This document shows positions 26,497 to 35,086 of a stretch of DNA of 64,000 bases, in pieces. Source of the stretch: Ancylobacter gelatini. Lineage in GTDB: Bacteria > Pseudomonadota > Alphaproteobacteria > Rhizobiales > Xanthobacteraceae. Numbering within the stretch: position 1 is the stretch's first letter; every line of letters starts with the position of its first letter. The stretch is taken from positions 62,001 through 126,000 of the forward strand of contig NZ_JAKVIL010000003.1 in NCBI RefSeq assembly GCF_022601675.1. The letters run 5' to 3'. The translations under genes and the position numbers were made by a program. Below the pieces are notes generated by a model that ran no database searches, was not told the origin of the DNA, and saw nothing but the letters and a program-made list of their open reading frames with translations.

Positions 26497-29097
26497 ATGG
26501 GCGCGGGCATGGATATCAGTCCCGACACCGCCGTCTTTCAGCTCCTGCAGGGGCCGGTGGGGGACCGGTTGCTGGAGGCCGTCCTCGTCATCGACGGGAC
26601 GGATGTGGCGCTGTTCAATACCGCCGCCGAACGTCTCTGGGGCTATGGCCGCGCGCAGATCGTGGGCTGCCCCGCCGCCCGGCTCTGGCGTGGCGACCAG
26701 CCCGGCCCGCCGGCCCCGCTGCCGGATGCCGGGGACGGGCCGCGCGCGCTCCTCATCCGCTGCGCCGATGGCCGCGATGTCGCGGTGCGGGCCTCGGTGA
26801 CCCGCCTTGCGGACGGCATGGTGATGGTGGCGGTGCTGCCGGACGAGGGCGGCGGGGCCGATCCCGGCGCGCATCTGCGCTGGCTCACGCTGTTCGTCAA
26901 CGGCACCGTCCATGCCGTCGCCCTGCTGGACGAGGCGCGCCGGGTGGTCCACGTCAACCCGGCCTTTACCCGCATGTTCGGCTACACGCTGCCCGAGATG
27001 GCGGGCCGGTTGCCCGGCGAGGTGCTGGCGAGCGCGCGTGCCGCGGACGACGAACACCCGGGCGCGGCGCGGCACCGGGAATGGGGCGAGGGCGGCGGGA
27101 GCAGCGACCTGCTGGCCACCGACCGCAGGGGCCGCGACATCTGGGTCCGGATCACCGACCACCCGGTGCGCGACATGGCGGGCATCAACCGCATGACGGC
27201 CTGCGTCGCGGTGGACATCACCCGCGAAAAGCAGATCGACCATGTGCGTCAGAAGGTGCTGGAGGCCGTGGCCAGCGACCTGGCGCTTCGGGACGTCGCC
27301 GATTTCCTCTGCCGCCGGGTGGAGGCGCTGGTGCCGGGCGTGGCCGCCTCGTTCGTTCGCGTCGATGCCGAGCGCCGGCTGCGGGTGCTGGCCGGCCCCA
27401 GCCTGCCGGAGGCCTACCATGCCGCGGTGGAGGGCGCCCCCATCGGGCCGCTCAACGGCAATTGCGGCACCGCCGCCTTTCTCGGGACCAGCGTGGTGGT
27501 CACCGATATCCTCACCGATCCCCGCTGGGCGAATTTCCAGGAGATCGGCCTGCCGAAAGACCTGGTTGCCGGCTGGTCCTCGCCGATCAAGCGGCGCGAC
27601 GGCTTGGTGATCGGCACCTTCGCCTTCTACTACCGGGAGCATCGCGGGCCGAATGTCTGGGAGGAGCAGATCGTCGCCGCCTGCCTGCATCTGTGCGCGA
27701 TCGCGCTGGAGAATGACGAGGCCAAGCAGCAGATCGCCCGGCTCTCGCGCTTCGACGCGCTGACCGGCCTGCCGAACCGCCCGCGCTTCCACGAGGACCT
27801 GATCGAGGAGCAGGGCGGCGCCCACCGCCCGACCGCCTATATGCTGTGCGACATCGACGAATTGCGGCACGTCAACGAGACCTTCGGCCACGCCGCGGGC
27901 GACCGGGTGATCGCCGAAGCGGCGTCGCGGCTGCGGCGGCTGTATCGCGGCGAGGAACAGGTCTATCGCTTCGCCGGCGATTCGTTCCTGATCGTGCTGC
28001 CCCAGTGCAGCGCGGAGCGGGCCTCGGCCATGGCCGAGAAGACCCTGAAGGCCGTGGCCGGGCCGGTCGAGATCGCCGGCGTTTCGCTGAAGATGGCGGC
28101 GAGCATCGGCATCAGCCTGTCGCCGCTGAACGGCATCGATGGCGACACGCTGGTGCAATATGCCGGAACCGCGCTGGCGCAGGCCAAGGCCACCAAGCGC
28201 GCCACCTATCGCTTCTTCAGCCCCGACATGGACAGCATGGTGCGCGAGCGCCTGAGGCTGGGCAACGCCCTGCGCCGGGCCATCGCCGACAAGACTCTGA
28301 CGCTGCACTACCAGCCGCAGATCACCATCAGCACCTGCCAGCTCTACGGCGTGGAGGCGCTGGCGCGCTGGACCGACCCGGAACTCGGCAACATCACGCC
28401 CGGCATCTTCATTCCACTGGCCGAATCGCTCGGCCTGATCGAGGCGATCGGCGAATGGTCGCTGCGCGAGGCCTGCCGGCAGATGGCGGACTGGCGCGCG
28501 GAAGGCGCGGGAATTCCCTCGGTCGCGGTCAATCTCTCCGCGCCGCATTTCCGCAACCCCGCACTGCCGGACTTCATCGCCGGGCTGCTGCAGGAGTACG
28601 CGCTCCCGCCGGAATGCCTGACGGTGGAGATCACCGAAAGCCTGATGATGGACACCAATGCCGCGACCCTCGACACGGTGCGCGGGGTGCGCGCGCTCGG
28701 CGTGGGCCTGTCCATGGATGATTTCGGCACCGGCTTCTCCAGCCTGTCGAGCCTGCGGAGCCTCCCGATCACCGAGCTCAAGATCGATCGGAGCTTCATG
28801 CTCAATCTCAACCAGGATGCCACGGCGCGAGCGCTGATGACCGCGGTCATCCGCATCGGGCAGAGCCTGGGGCTGACCGTCGTCACCGAGGGCGTGGAGA
28901 CGAACGAGCAGTTCGCGCTGCTGGCGAGCCTGTCGTGCCATGTGGCCCAGGGCTATGTGTTCTCCCAGCCGCAGCCGCCCGGGGCCCTTGCGGCATGGGT
29001 GGCGAACCACATGGCAAACCATCCGGCGAGCCTCGCGGCGAGCCTCGTGGCGCAGGCCGGCAACGGTTCCGCCGGCGGCGATCCCGCCCGTCCGTAA
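26497..29097 (+). CDS. PAS-PAS-GAF-GGDEF-EAL protein, likely c-di-GMP phosphodiesterase
   Basis: About 866 residues, cytoplasmic. Order: PAS (about 15-110), second PAS (about 125-240, with RVVHVNPAFTRMFGYTLPEM), GAF (about 255-410), GGDEF (from DALTGLPNRPRFHED), EAL (about 590-830). The GGDEF active-site motif is degenerate (YRFAGDSFLIVL), so cyclase activity is unlikely. The EAL motif YGVEALARW is intact, with the metal-site region SMDDFGTGFSSLSSL and the later VTEGVETNEQ, so hydrolysis of cyclic di-GMP is likely. This is the DosP-like layout. The start is uncertain: ATG 26497 sits very close behind a GAGG; 26509 and 26437 are alternatives. Confidence 0.88.
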   Translation: MGAGMDISPDTAVFQLLQGPVGDRLLEAVLVIDGTDVALFNTAAERLWGYGRAQIVGCPAARLWRGDQPGPPAPLPDAGDGPRALLIRCADGRDVAVRASVTRLADGMVMVAVLPDEGGGADPGAHLRWLTLFVNGTVHAVALLDEARRVVHVNPAFTRMFGYTLPEMAGRLPGEVLASARAADDEHPGAARHREWGEGGGSSDLLATDRRGRDIWVRITDHPVRDMAGINRMTACVAVDITREKQIDHVRQKVLEAVASDLALRDVADFLCRRVEALVPGVAASFVRVDAERRLRVLAGPSLPEAYHAAVEGAPIGPLNGNCGTAAFLGTSVVVTDILTDPRWANFQEIGLPKDLVAGWSSPIKRRDGLVIGTFAFYYREHRGPNVWEEQIVAACLHLCAIALENDEAKQQIARLSRFDALTGLPNRPRFHEDLIEEQGGAHRPTAYMLCDIDELRHVNETFGHAAGDRVIAEAASRLRRLYRGEEQVYRFAGDSFLIVLPQCSAERASAMAEKTLKAVAGPVEIAGVSLKMAASIGISLSPLNGIDGDTLVQYAGTALAQAKATKRATYRFFSPDMDSMVRERLRLGNALRRAIADKTLTLHYQPQITISTCQLYGVEALARWTDPELGNITPGIFIPLAESLGLIEAIGEWSLREACRQMADWRAEGAGIPSVAVNLSAPHFRNPALPDFIAGLLQEYALPPECLTVEITESLMMDTNAATLDTVRGVRALGVGLSMDDFGTGFSSLSSLRSLPITELKIDRSFMLNLNQDATARALMTAVIRIGQSLGLTVVTEGVETNEQFALLASLSCHVAQGYVFSQPQPPGALAAWVANHMANHPASLAASLVAQAGNGSAGGDPARP

Positions 29098-29484
29098 GCG
29101 CGGGGGAGGGCGCGATCCTGCCGGATGTGAGGCCGATCGTCCGGCATCCTCACCTGCACGCTCACCTGCACGCTCACCTGCACGAGCGCGCTGCATGGTT
29201 CGCCGGCGTCGGCCGGCCGCTATCCGTCGCCGACAAGACGGCTGCGCCCGTTACCTAAAGGCTTGATCCCGGCCATCGATGGTGCATGTTCAAGGCAACC
29301 GGCGCGGAAGGCGGACATGCGGGAGATTCTTCGCCGGCGATGTGACGGCGAAGGGTGGCGACGTGTCCACTATCTGTTACCTGAGATATTTATTTAAGTT
29401 TCGTCGTTTAGAATTTTTCGTGTTTTTCTGCGTTGAATCATAAGATTTTTCTTGAATTGTTTGTATTGGCGGGCGGTTGCGTAG
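29098..29484. other. intergenic stretch with a 12-base tandem repeat and AT-rich promoter zone
   Basis: No gene seen. The first half is GC-rich and includes three perfect tandem copies of CTCACCTGCACG (29149-29184). From 29377 to 29480 base composition becomes unusually AT-rich for this window (GATATTTATTTAAG, then several T runs), which probably holds the galE promoter. The sharp change of composition marks the start of the surface-polysaccharide genes. Confidence 0.6.
29149..29184. repeat. three perfect tandem copies of a 12-base unit
   Basis: The unit CTCACCTGCACG occurs at 29149-29160, 29161-29172 and 29173-29184 without mismatch or spacer. It lies just after the PAS-GGDEF-EAL stop codon and outside any credible gene. 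The number of copies may vary between strains through replication slippage. Confidence 0.9.
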
Positions 29485-30450
29485 ATGAAAAACGTTCTGG
29501 TGACGGGCGGTGCCGGTTATATTGGCTCTCATGCCTGCAAGGCATTGAAACTGGCCGGCTATAATCCAGTCACCTTCGACAATCTCATCACCGGCTGGGC
29601 GGATGCGGTGCGCTTCGGTCCGTTCGAGCAGGGCGATATTCTCGACGCGGCGCGGCTCGACGACGTCTTCGCGCGCTGGCAGCCGGTGGCGGTGATGCAT
29701 TTCGCCGCGCTCAGCCAGGTCGGCGAGGCGATGCAGGAGCCGGGACGCTATTGGCGCAGCAATCTCGTGGCTTCGCTCACCCTGATCGAGGCGGCGGTGC
29801 GGGCGGGGTGCCTGAACTTCGTGTTCTCATCGACCTGCGCGGTCTATGGCGATCGCGACGGCGTGGTGATCGACGAAAACACCGCGCAGGCCCCGATCAA
29901 TGCCTATGGCGCCTCCAAGCGCGCCATCGAGGATGTGCTGCGCAATTTCGGCCACGCCTATGGGCTGCGCTCGATCATCTTCCGCTATTTCAATGTCGCC
30001 GGCGCCGATCCGACCGGCGAACTCAGCGAGCGACATCTCCCCGAGACCCATCTGATCCCGATCCTGCTCGAAGTCGCCAAGGGCCAGCGCGACCATGTGA
30101 AGATCTTCGGGAGCGACTACGCGACGCCGGACGGCACCTGCATCCGCGACTATATTCACGTCGCCGATCTGGTCGACGCGCATCTGCTCGGCCTGCGATG
30201 GCTTGAGGACGGGCGCGGCAGCAACGTGTTCTGCCTCGGCAGCGGGCACGGCTATTCGGTGCGGCAGGTGGTGGAGGAGGCCCGCAATATTGTCGGGCAC
30301 CCGATTCCCGTGGTCATGGCGGATCGCCGGCTCGGTGACGCGGCGAGCCTCGTCTGCGGCAGCCAGCATGCCCTGCAGGAGCTGGGATGGGCGCCGCAGC
30401 GCTCGCTGCTGCCGATCATGATCGAAGATGCCTGGCGCGCCATGCGCTAG
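29485..30450 (+). CDS. galE: UDP-glucose 4-epimerase
   Basis: 321 residues, extended short-chain dehydrogenase fold. The NAD motif is GGAGYIGSHACK at residues 7-18; catalytic residues are the Ser/Thr in FSSTCAVYG and the Tyr-Lys pair in YGASKRAIED; AGADPTGELSERH and NVFCLGSGHGYSV are typical of GalE. It interconverts UDP-glucose and UDP-galactose, supplying sugar nucleotides for polysaccharide. The length is close to the usual 330. An AT-rich promoter region precedes it. Confidence 0.9.
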   Translation: MKNVLVTGGAGYIGSHACKALKLAGYNPVTFDNLITGWADAVRFGPFEQGDILDAARLDDVFARWQPVAVMHFAALSQVGEAMQEPGRYWRSNLVASLTLIEAAVRAGCLNFVFSSTCAVYGDRDGVVIDENTAQAPINAYGASKRAIEDVLRNFGHAYGLRSIIFRYFNVAGADPTGELSERHLPETHLIPILLEVAKGQRDHVKIFGSDYATPDGTCIRDYIHVADLVDAHLLGLRWLEDGRGSNVFCLGSGHGYSVRQVVEEARNIVGHPIPVVMADRRLGDAASLVCGSQHALQELGWAPQRSLLPIMIEDAWRAMR

Positions 30451-30765
30451 GCTCGCCATGAGCCGCACTTTCCAAATCCGCGCTTTCAGGCGCGCGGCTC
30501 GTGGCGCCGGAATTGCAGCGTCCGGCTTGCGGGGCGTCATGCCAGCGACGCGGAACTGCGGCAAACCCGTTGGTCATGGCGCGGCCTTCGTCCATTTTCA
30601 ACCCGGCCGTGAAAGGGTAGCCTACACGTCTATTGACTTTATCCTCTGCATGCGAGACGTCCGTGCTTATTCCCTGTGGTGACGCTTGAATGTCTTGATC
30701 TGTCCGCGCTGATAACTTGAAGCCGTCACGCCAGATTTTCGATTTCTTTCGGAGTTTTTCTGATC
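30451..30765. other. intergenic stretch before the second epimerase gene
   Basis: No credible gene is seen in these 315 bases. The second half (from about 30615) is less GC-rich and includes a TTGACT box at 30633-30638 with no convincing -10 at normal spacing. It probably contains the promoter of the UDP-glucuronate-epimerase-like gene. The AT-rich tail TTTCGGAGTTTTTCTGATC directly precedes the start codon. Confidence 0.5.
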
Positions 30766-31770
30766 ATGCGCGTTCTTATTACAGGAACCATGGGTTTTAT
30801 CGGGTTCCATCTGGCAAGGCGGTTGCTCGCGGATGGTCATTTCGTCACCGGCTACGACGCCATGACGGATTATTACGATCCGCAGCTCAAGCAGGCCCGG
30901 CTGGAGATTCTCCGGCGCTCCAACCAGTTCACGCCGGTGATCGCGCGGCTTGAGGACATGGAGACGCTGCAGCGCGCGGCCGAGGAAGCGCAGCCGGACG
31001 TCATCATCCACCTCGCGGCGCAGGCGGGGGTGCGCTACTCGATCGAGCATCCGCGCACCTATGTCGATTCCAACCTGGTCGGCTCGTTCAACGTGCTGGA
31101 AGTGGCGCGGCAACTGAAGCCGAAGCACTTACTGTGCGCGTCCACCAGTTCGATCTATGGCGGCAACGAGGTGATGCCGTTCCGCGAGATCGACAAGGCC
31201 GACCTGCCCATCACGCTCTACGCCGCCACCAAGAAGGCCATGGAGGCGATGGCGCATTCCTATGCGCATCTGTGGAACATCCCCACCACCTGCTTCCGCT
31301 TCTTTACGGTCTATGGCCCGTGGGGGCGCCCCGACATGGCGCTGTTCAAGTTCGTCGATGCCATCAGCAAGAACCGGCCGATCGAGATTTACGGCATGGG
31401 CGAGATGCGGCGCGACTTCACCTATATCGACGATCTGATCGAAGCGATCGTCCGGCTGATCGACCTGCCGCCGGAGCCGGGCAAGCCGGTGGCAGGGGGG
31501 ATCGACACGCTGTCGGGCGTCGCGCCCTGGCGCACGGTGAACATCGCCGGCGGCACGCCGATCGGGCTTCTGGAGTTCGTCGAGGCGATCGAGAGGGCGC
31601 TCGGGCGCCCGGCGGAGAAGATCCTGCTGCCGATGCAGATGGGCGACGTGCGCGAGACCTTTGCCGACCACCATCTTCTGGAAGCGCTGACCGGCTACCG
31701 GCCGTCGACCACGGTCGAGGTCGGGGTCAAGGCGTTCGTCGACTGGTACCGCGGGCATTACGGGATATGA
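30766..31770 (+). CDS. UDP-glucuronate 4-epimerase-like NAD-dependent epimerase
   Basis: 334 residues. The Rossmann motif is [14 protein letters not shown], with Met in place of the usual Ala in GTAGFIG. The active site has Ser-Thr in [11 protein letters not shown] and the Tyr-Lys pair in YAATKKAME, both typical of the LpsL/Cap1J group that converts UDP-glucuronate to UDP-galacturonate. [17 protein letters not shown] and the late [13 protein letters not shown] are also diagnostic of that group. Product: precursor for acidic polysaccharide or LPS. Confidence 0.85.
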   Translation: MRVLITGTMGFIGFHLARRLLADGHFVTGYDAMTDYYDPQLKQARLEILRRSNQFTPVIARLEDMETLQRAAEEAQPDVIIHLAAQAGVRYSIEHPRTYVDSNLVGSFNVLEVARQLKPKHLLCASTSSIYGGNEVMPFREIDKADLPITLYAATKKAMEAMAHSYAHLWNIPTTCFRFFTVYGPWGRPDMALFKFVDAISKNRPIEIYGMGEMRRDFTYIDDLIEAIVRLIDLPPEPGKPVAGGIDTLSGVAPWRTVNIAGGTPIGLLEFVEAIERALGRPAEKILLPMQMGDVRETFADHHLLEALTGYRPSTTVEVGVKAFVDWYRGHYGI

Positions 31771-31938
31771 GGGGGGACGGAACCCGGCGTCCTGCCCGCA
31801 GGCCGGGCTTGTATTGGCCGGCGGAACAGCTCTCCCGCATCATCTCCGGACGACCGGCTTTTCCTGCCGGGACTTCGCACGGAGGTGTGACGCATTGCGG
31901 CGATCTGACCGGCTTTCTGGCGCGCGCCGAGGTGTGGC

Positions 31939-33234
31939 ATGCATCGCATCATTGATGGTCTGCTCACGGGTAGCGCCGGGCGTGTCTATCGCGGGATGAT
32001 GACGCTAACCATGGGGAGCGCCGCGGCGCGCCTGATCGGCGTGGCGAGCATCCCCATCCTGACGCGCATCTACGCGCCGACCGATTACGGCGTGCTGTCG
32101 GTGTTCACGTCGCTCGTCGCGCTCATGGTCCCGATCATGACCCTGCGCTATGCCGTCGCCGTGCCGTTGCCGCGCCACGACGCCATGGCGATGAACCTGC
32201 TGGTGCTGGCGGGCGGCCTGATGCTGGGCATGTCGCTGGTGTGGGCTGTCATCCTATGGACGTTCGGCCCTGCTCTGCTCGGGCTGCTGTCGATGGAAAA
32301 GCTCGAGCCCTGGCGCGGACTGATCGTGGTCGGCGCGATGCTGACCGCCACCTATGAACTGATGATGATGTGGGCGACGCGGCGCCGGGCCTATCGGGTC
32401 ATCGCCCGGACCAGCGTCACGCAGTCGTTGATCGGCGAGGCGCTGAAGATATCGCTCGGGCTTCTGGGCCTGAAGCCTGCCGGACTGCTTCTGGGCCAGA
32501 TTGCCGGGCAGAGCGGCGGCATCGGCACATTCCTTACCAAATTCAAGGCCAACTTCCTACGCAACTGGCCGAAGGTGAGCGTGCAGCGCATCGCCTTTCT
32601 CGCACGCTATTACCGCAGCTTCCCCGCCTTCCGCCTGCCGTCGCAGTTCCTCCTGGCCCTGTCGATCCAGTCGCCGATGCTGTTCATCGCATCGACCTAC
32701 GAGGCGGGCGTCGCCGGCCAGTTCGGGCTGGCGACCATGGCACTCGCCCTTCCGGCCAACCTGATCAGCCAGTCGATCGGCACGGCCTATTACGGTGAAG
32801 CCGCCGCGCTCTCGAAGAAGGCGCCGGGCAAGATTTACGCGCTCACCCGCAAGCTTCAGATCAATCTGCTCGCGATCGGCATCCTGCCGACCACGATCCT
32901 GTTTTTATGGGGCGATCTGATCTTCTACTATGCCTTTGGCCACCGATGGGATGAGGCGGGGCGCTTCGCCATGGCTTTGGCGCCCTATCTCTTCGTGCAG
33001 ATTACGTCGACGCCGCTGATCCAGTCGCTGAACATCTTCAACAAGCAGTTGGTCTTTCTCTTCATCAATGCAGCCCGTCTTGCCATTCTGGCCCTGGCCT
33101 TTGTCCTGTCGAGAAAACTGGCACTGGATGCGCCGACTTTCGTTGCGATATATAGTGTCATTATGACAATATTTTACGCTTCCATAAGCGTGTTCATCAT
33201 ATTGTTTCTTCGTGGATTGGCAAAGAACAACTGA
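31939..33234 (+). CDS. polysaccharide flippase / oligosaccharide repeat-unit exporter (Wzx-like)
   Basis: 431 residues with about twelve hydrophobic segments. The N-terminal pattern TMGSAAARLIGVASIPILTR, followed by IYAPTDYGVLSVFTSLVA, is typical of the Wzx/RfbX family, which flips lipid-linked sugar units across the inner membrane. It is preceded by a GAGGTG ribosome site and 168 bases of non-coding DNA. The last 100 bases are less GC-rich than the rest. First gene of a four-gene operon. Confidence 0.85.
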   Translation: MHRIIDGLLTGSAGRVYRGMMTLTMGSAAARLIGVASIPILTRIYAPTDYGVLSVFTSLVALMVPIMTLRYAVAVPLPRHDAMAMNLLVLAGGLMLGMSLVWAVILWTFGPALLGLLSMEKLEPWRGLIVVGAMLTATYELMMMWATRRRAYRVIARTSVTQSLIGEALKISLGLLGLKPAGLLLGQIAGQSGGIGTFLTKFKANFLRNWPKVSVQRIAFLARYYRSFPAFRLPSQFLLALSIQSPMLFIASTYEAGVAGQFGLATMALALPANLISQSIGTAYYGEAAALSKKAPGKIYALTRKLQINLLAIGILPTTILFLWGDLIFYYAFGHRWDEAGRFAMALAPYLFVQITSTPLIQSLNIFNKQLVFLFINAARLAILALAFVLSRKLALDAPTFVAIYSVIMTIFYASISVFIILFLRGLAKNN

Positions 33235-33246
33235 GCACTGATCGCT

Positions 33247-33765
33247 ATGACCGACGTCAAGACTATTATTAAATTTCTGCTGATGGATTCTGGTGTCAGG
33301 TTTTTTTTCTATCGCTCCTGCATGCATTTCTTTTATTCGCGTGGCTGGTACTGGACCTCGCGATATATCTCGAACAGGTTGCAGCGCGCCTATGGCGTCT
33401 ATCTGCCGCCGAATACGGTGATGCCGAGATCCGTCATCCTGCGCCATCCCATTGGTGTGGTGATCGGTGAAGGCGTGGTGCTTGGCGAGAATGTGGTGAT
33501 TTATCAGAACGTCACGCTGGGCGGTGCCCGCGTGGGCGATGCAAAAATGATGCGCTACCCTACAATCGGCGACAACACCGTCATTTTTGCCGGCGCGGTG
33601 CTTCTTGGGAAAATCAAGATAGGCAAGAATTGCACCATTGGTGCAAATGCCGTTGTCTTGCAGGATGTGCCCGACAATGCGACCGCCGTGGGGATACCCG
33701 CGCGGATTATTTTGAAACCCAACCCATTGCAGATCTCAGCGACTGTCGATCAAGAGGCGGATTAA
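33247..33765 (+). CDS. hexapeptide-repeat acyltransferase, serine-acetyltransferase-like
   Basis: 172 residues. The left-handed beta-helix is formed by hexapeptide repeats from about 60 to 160: HPIGVVIGEGVVLGENVVIY, QNVTLGGARVGD, IGDNTVIFAGAVLLG, KIGKNCTIGANAVVL. The HPIGVVIG motif with catalytic His is like that of CysE, but the N-terminal CysE domain is missing, so sugar O-acetylation in polysaccharide synthesis is more likely than cysteine synthesis. The 5' part is AT-rich (a run of eight T at 33301). It begins 12 bases after the flippase stop. Confidence 0.8.
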   Translation: MTDVKTIIKFLLMDSGVRFFFYRSCMHFFYSRGWYWTSRYISNRLQRAYGVYLPPNTVMPRSVILRHPIGVVIGEGVVLGENVVIYQNVTLGGARVGDAKMMRYPTIGDNTVIFAGAVLLGKIKIGKNCTIGANAVVLQDVPDNATAVGIPARIILKPNPLQISATVDQEAD

Positions 33766-33766
33766 C

Positions 33767-35086
33767 ATGGTGGCGAGCATCCTCAGAGTCCCCACTCCCG
33801 AAGCCCGCGAGCCTGCCAAGGCCACGACCGGGAATGTCCTGCGCGTCTGCGGTCCCAGCGCGCTCAACGGCGAGGTCGCGCTGAGCGGCGCCAAGAATTC
33901 GGCGCTCCGACTGCTCGCGGCCAGCCTGCTGACCTCGGGCACCGTGACCCTGACCAATTATCCGTCCGAACTGCTGGACGCGCAGCTTCACGTCGAGATG
34001 CTCGACGCGCTGGGCAAACGCTGCGAGCTGGTCTCTGCCGACGAGATCCGCATCGCCGAGGTCAGCGTGCCGCAGTCGCGCCTGGAGTGGACGCGGCGCT
34101 CGATCCGCAACACGCTGCTGATCCTCGGCGCGCTCACCGCCCGCACCGGCGCGGGCAGCGTGCCGCTTCCCGGGGGCTGCAAGCTCGGCGAGCGCAAATA
34201 TGACCTGCACGTCATGCTTCTGGAAAAGCTCGGCGCGCGGGTGTGGGAAGACGGCGACTATCTGTGCGCCGAGGCACCGAACGGCCTGATCGGCACCGAC
34301 ATCTACCTGCCGATGCGCTCCACCGGCGCCACCGAGAACGCGATCCTTACCGGCTGCCTCGCCAAGGGCGTGACCCGGCTGTGGAATCCCCATATCCGCC
34401 CGGAAATCCTCGACCTCATCGCGCTGCTGCGCAAGATGGGCGCCAAGATCCGCGTCTTCGGCCAGGAGCATATCGAGATCACCGGCAGAGAGGGCCTGCA
34501 CGGCGCCGAGCACCGCGTGATCGCCGACAACATGGAAGCCATCACCTGGGTGGTCGGCGCGGCGGTCACCGGGGGCGATATCGAGATTCGCGACTTCCCC
34601 TATGACGACCTCGAAAGCGTGATGGTCCACCTGCGGGCGGCAGGCGCCCGGTTCTACCGGGGCGACACGTCGCTGATCGTGCGCGGGGGCACGTGCTACC
34701 CGATCGAGATCAGCACCGGCCCGCATCCGGGCATCAATTCCGACGTGCAGCCGATCCTTGCGGCCTGGGGCGTCAAGGCGCGCGGCGAATCCCGCATCGT
34801 CGACCTGCGCTTCCCCGGCCGTTACGGCTATGCCGAGGAAATGGCGCGCATGGGCGCCTCCTACGAGGAGGATGGCGACATGCTGCGCATCCACGGCAAT
34901 GGCGGCGCGCTCAAGCCCGCCACCGTGCGCGCGCTCGACCTGCGCGCCGGTGCCGCGCTCTCGCTGTGCGCCCTGATGGCCGAGGGCGAGACCGTGATCA
35001 CCGATGCGTGGCAGATCTCGCGCGGCTATGTGAACTTCGCCGAGAAGCTGACCTCGCTGGGGGCCACCTGCCGATGGGAGGCGTGA
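33767..35086 (+). CDS. MurA-like UDP-GlcNAc 1-carboxyvinyltransferase, divergent copy
   Basis: 439 residues of the EPSP-synthase/MurA fold. MurA hallmarks are kept: Lys-Asn in LSGAKNSALRL, the catalytic Cys and nearby Arg in PGGCKLGERKYDLH, Asp in GINSDVQPI, and Arg in SRGYVNFAEKL. It should transfer enolpyruvate from PEP to UDP-GlcNAc or a related sugar nucleotide, and the Cys predicts fosfomycin sensitivity. It has a 20-residue N-terminal extension. It starts one base after the acyltransferase stop and overlaps the MurB-like gene. Being in a polysaccharide operon suggests a role beyond, or as a second copy for, peptidoglycan. Confidence 0.85.
   Translation: MVASILRVPTPEAREPAKATTGNVLRVCGPSALNGEVALSGAKNSALRLLAASLLTSGTVTLTNYPSELLDAQLHVEMLDALGKRCELVSADEIRIAEVSVPQSRLEWTRRSIRNTLLILGALTARTGAGSVPLPGGCKLGERKYDLHVMLLEKLGARVWEDGDYLCAEAPNGLIGTDIYLPMRSTGATENAILTGCLAKGVTRLWNPHIRPEILDLIALLRKMGAKIRVFGQEHIEITGREGLHGAEHRVIADNMEAITWVVGAAVTGGDIEIRDFPYDDLESVMVHLRAAGARFYRGDTSLIVRGGTCYPIEISTGPHPGINSDVQPILAAWGVKARGESRIVDLRFPGRYGYAEEMARMGASYEEDGDMLRIHGNGGALKPATVRALDLRAGAALSLCALMAEGETVITDAWQISRGYVNFAEKLTSLGATCRWEA

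Noticed and set aside
29149-29184. Tandem 12-base copies as a CRISPR array
   Set aside because: Copies are directly adjacent with no spacers, and no cas gene is present.
26359-29196. Very long open frame (about 945 codons) antisense to the PAS-GGDEF-EAL gene
   Set aside because: High GC keeps antisense frames open. The plus strand has clear PAS, GAF and EAL motifs; the antisense translation is rich in Arg, Gly, His and Gln with no domain.
29377-29700. Minus-strand open frame over the galE promoter and 5' end
   Set aside because: No motif and no ribosome site; it overlaps a certain gene and its AT-rich promoter.
34693-35073. Upstream extension of the MurB-like frame
   Set aside because: It lies wholly inside the MurA-like gene in another frame; MurB homology begins only after 35074.
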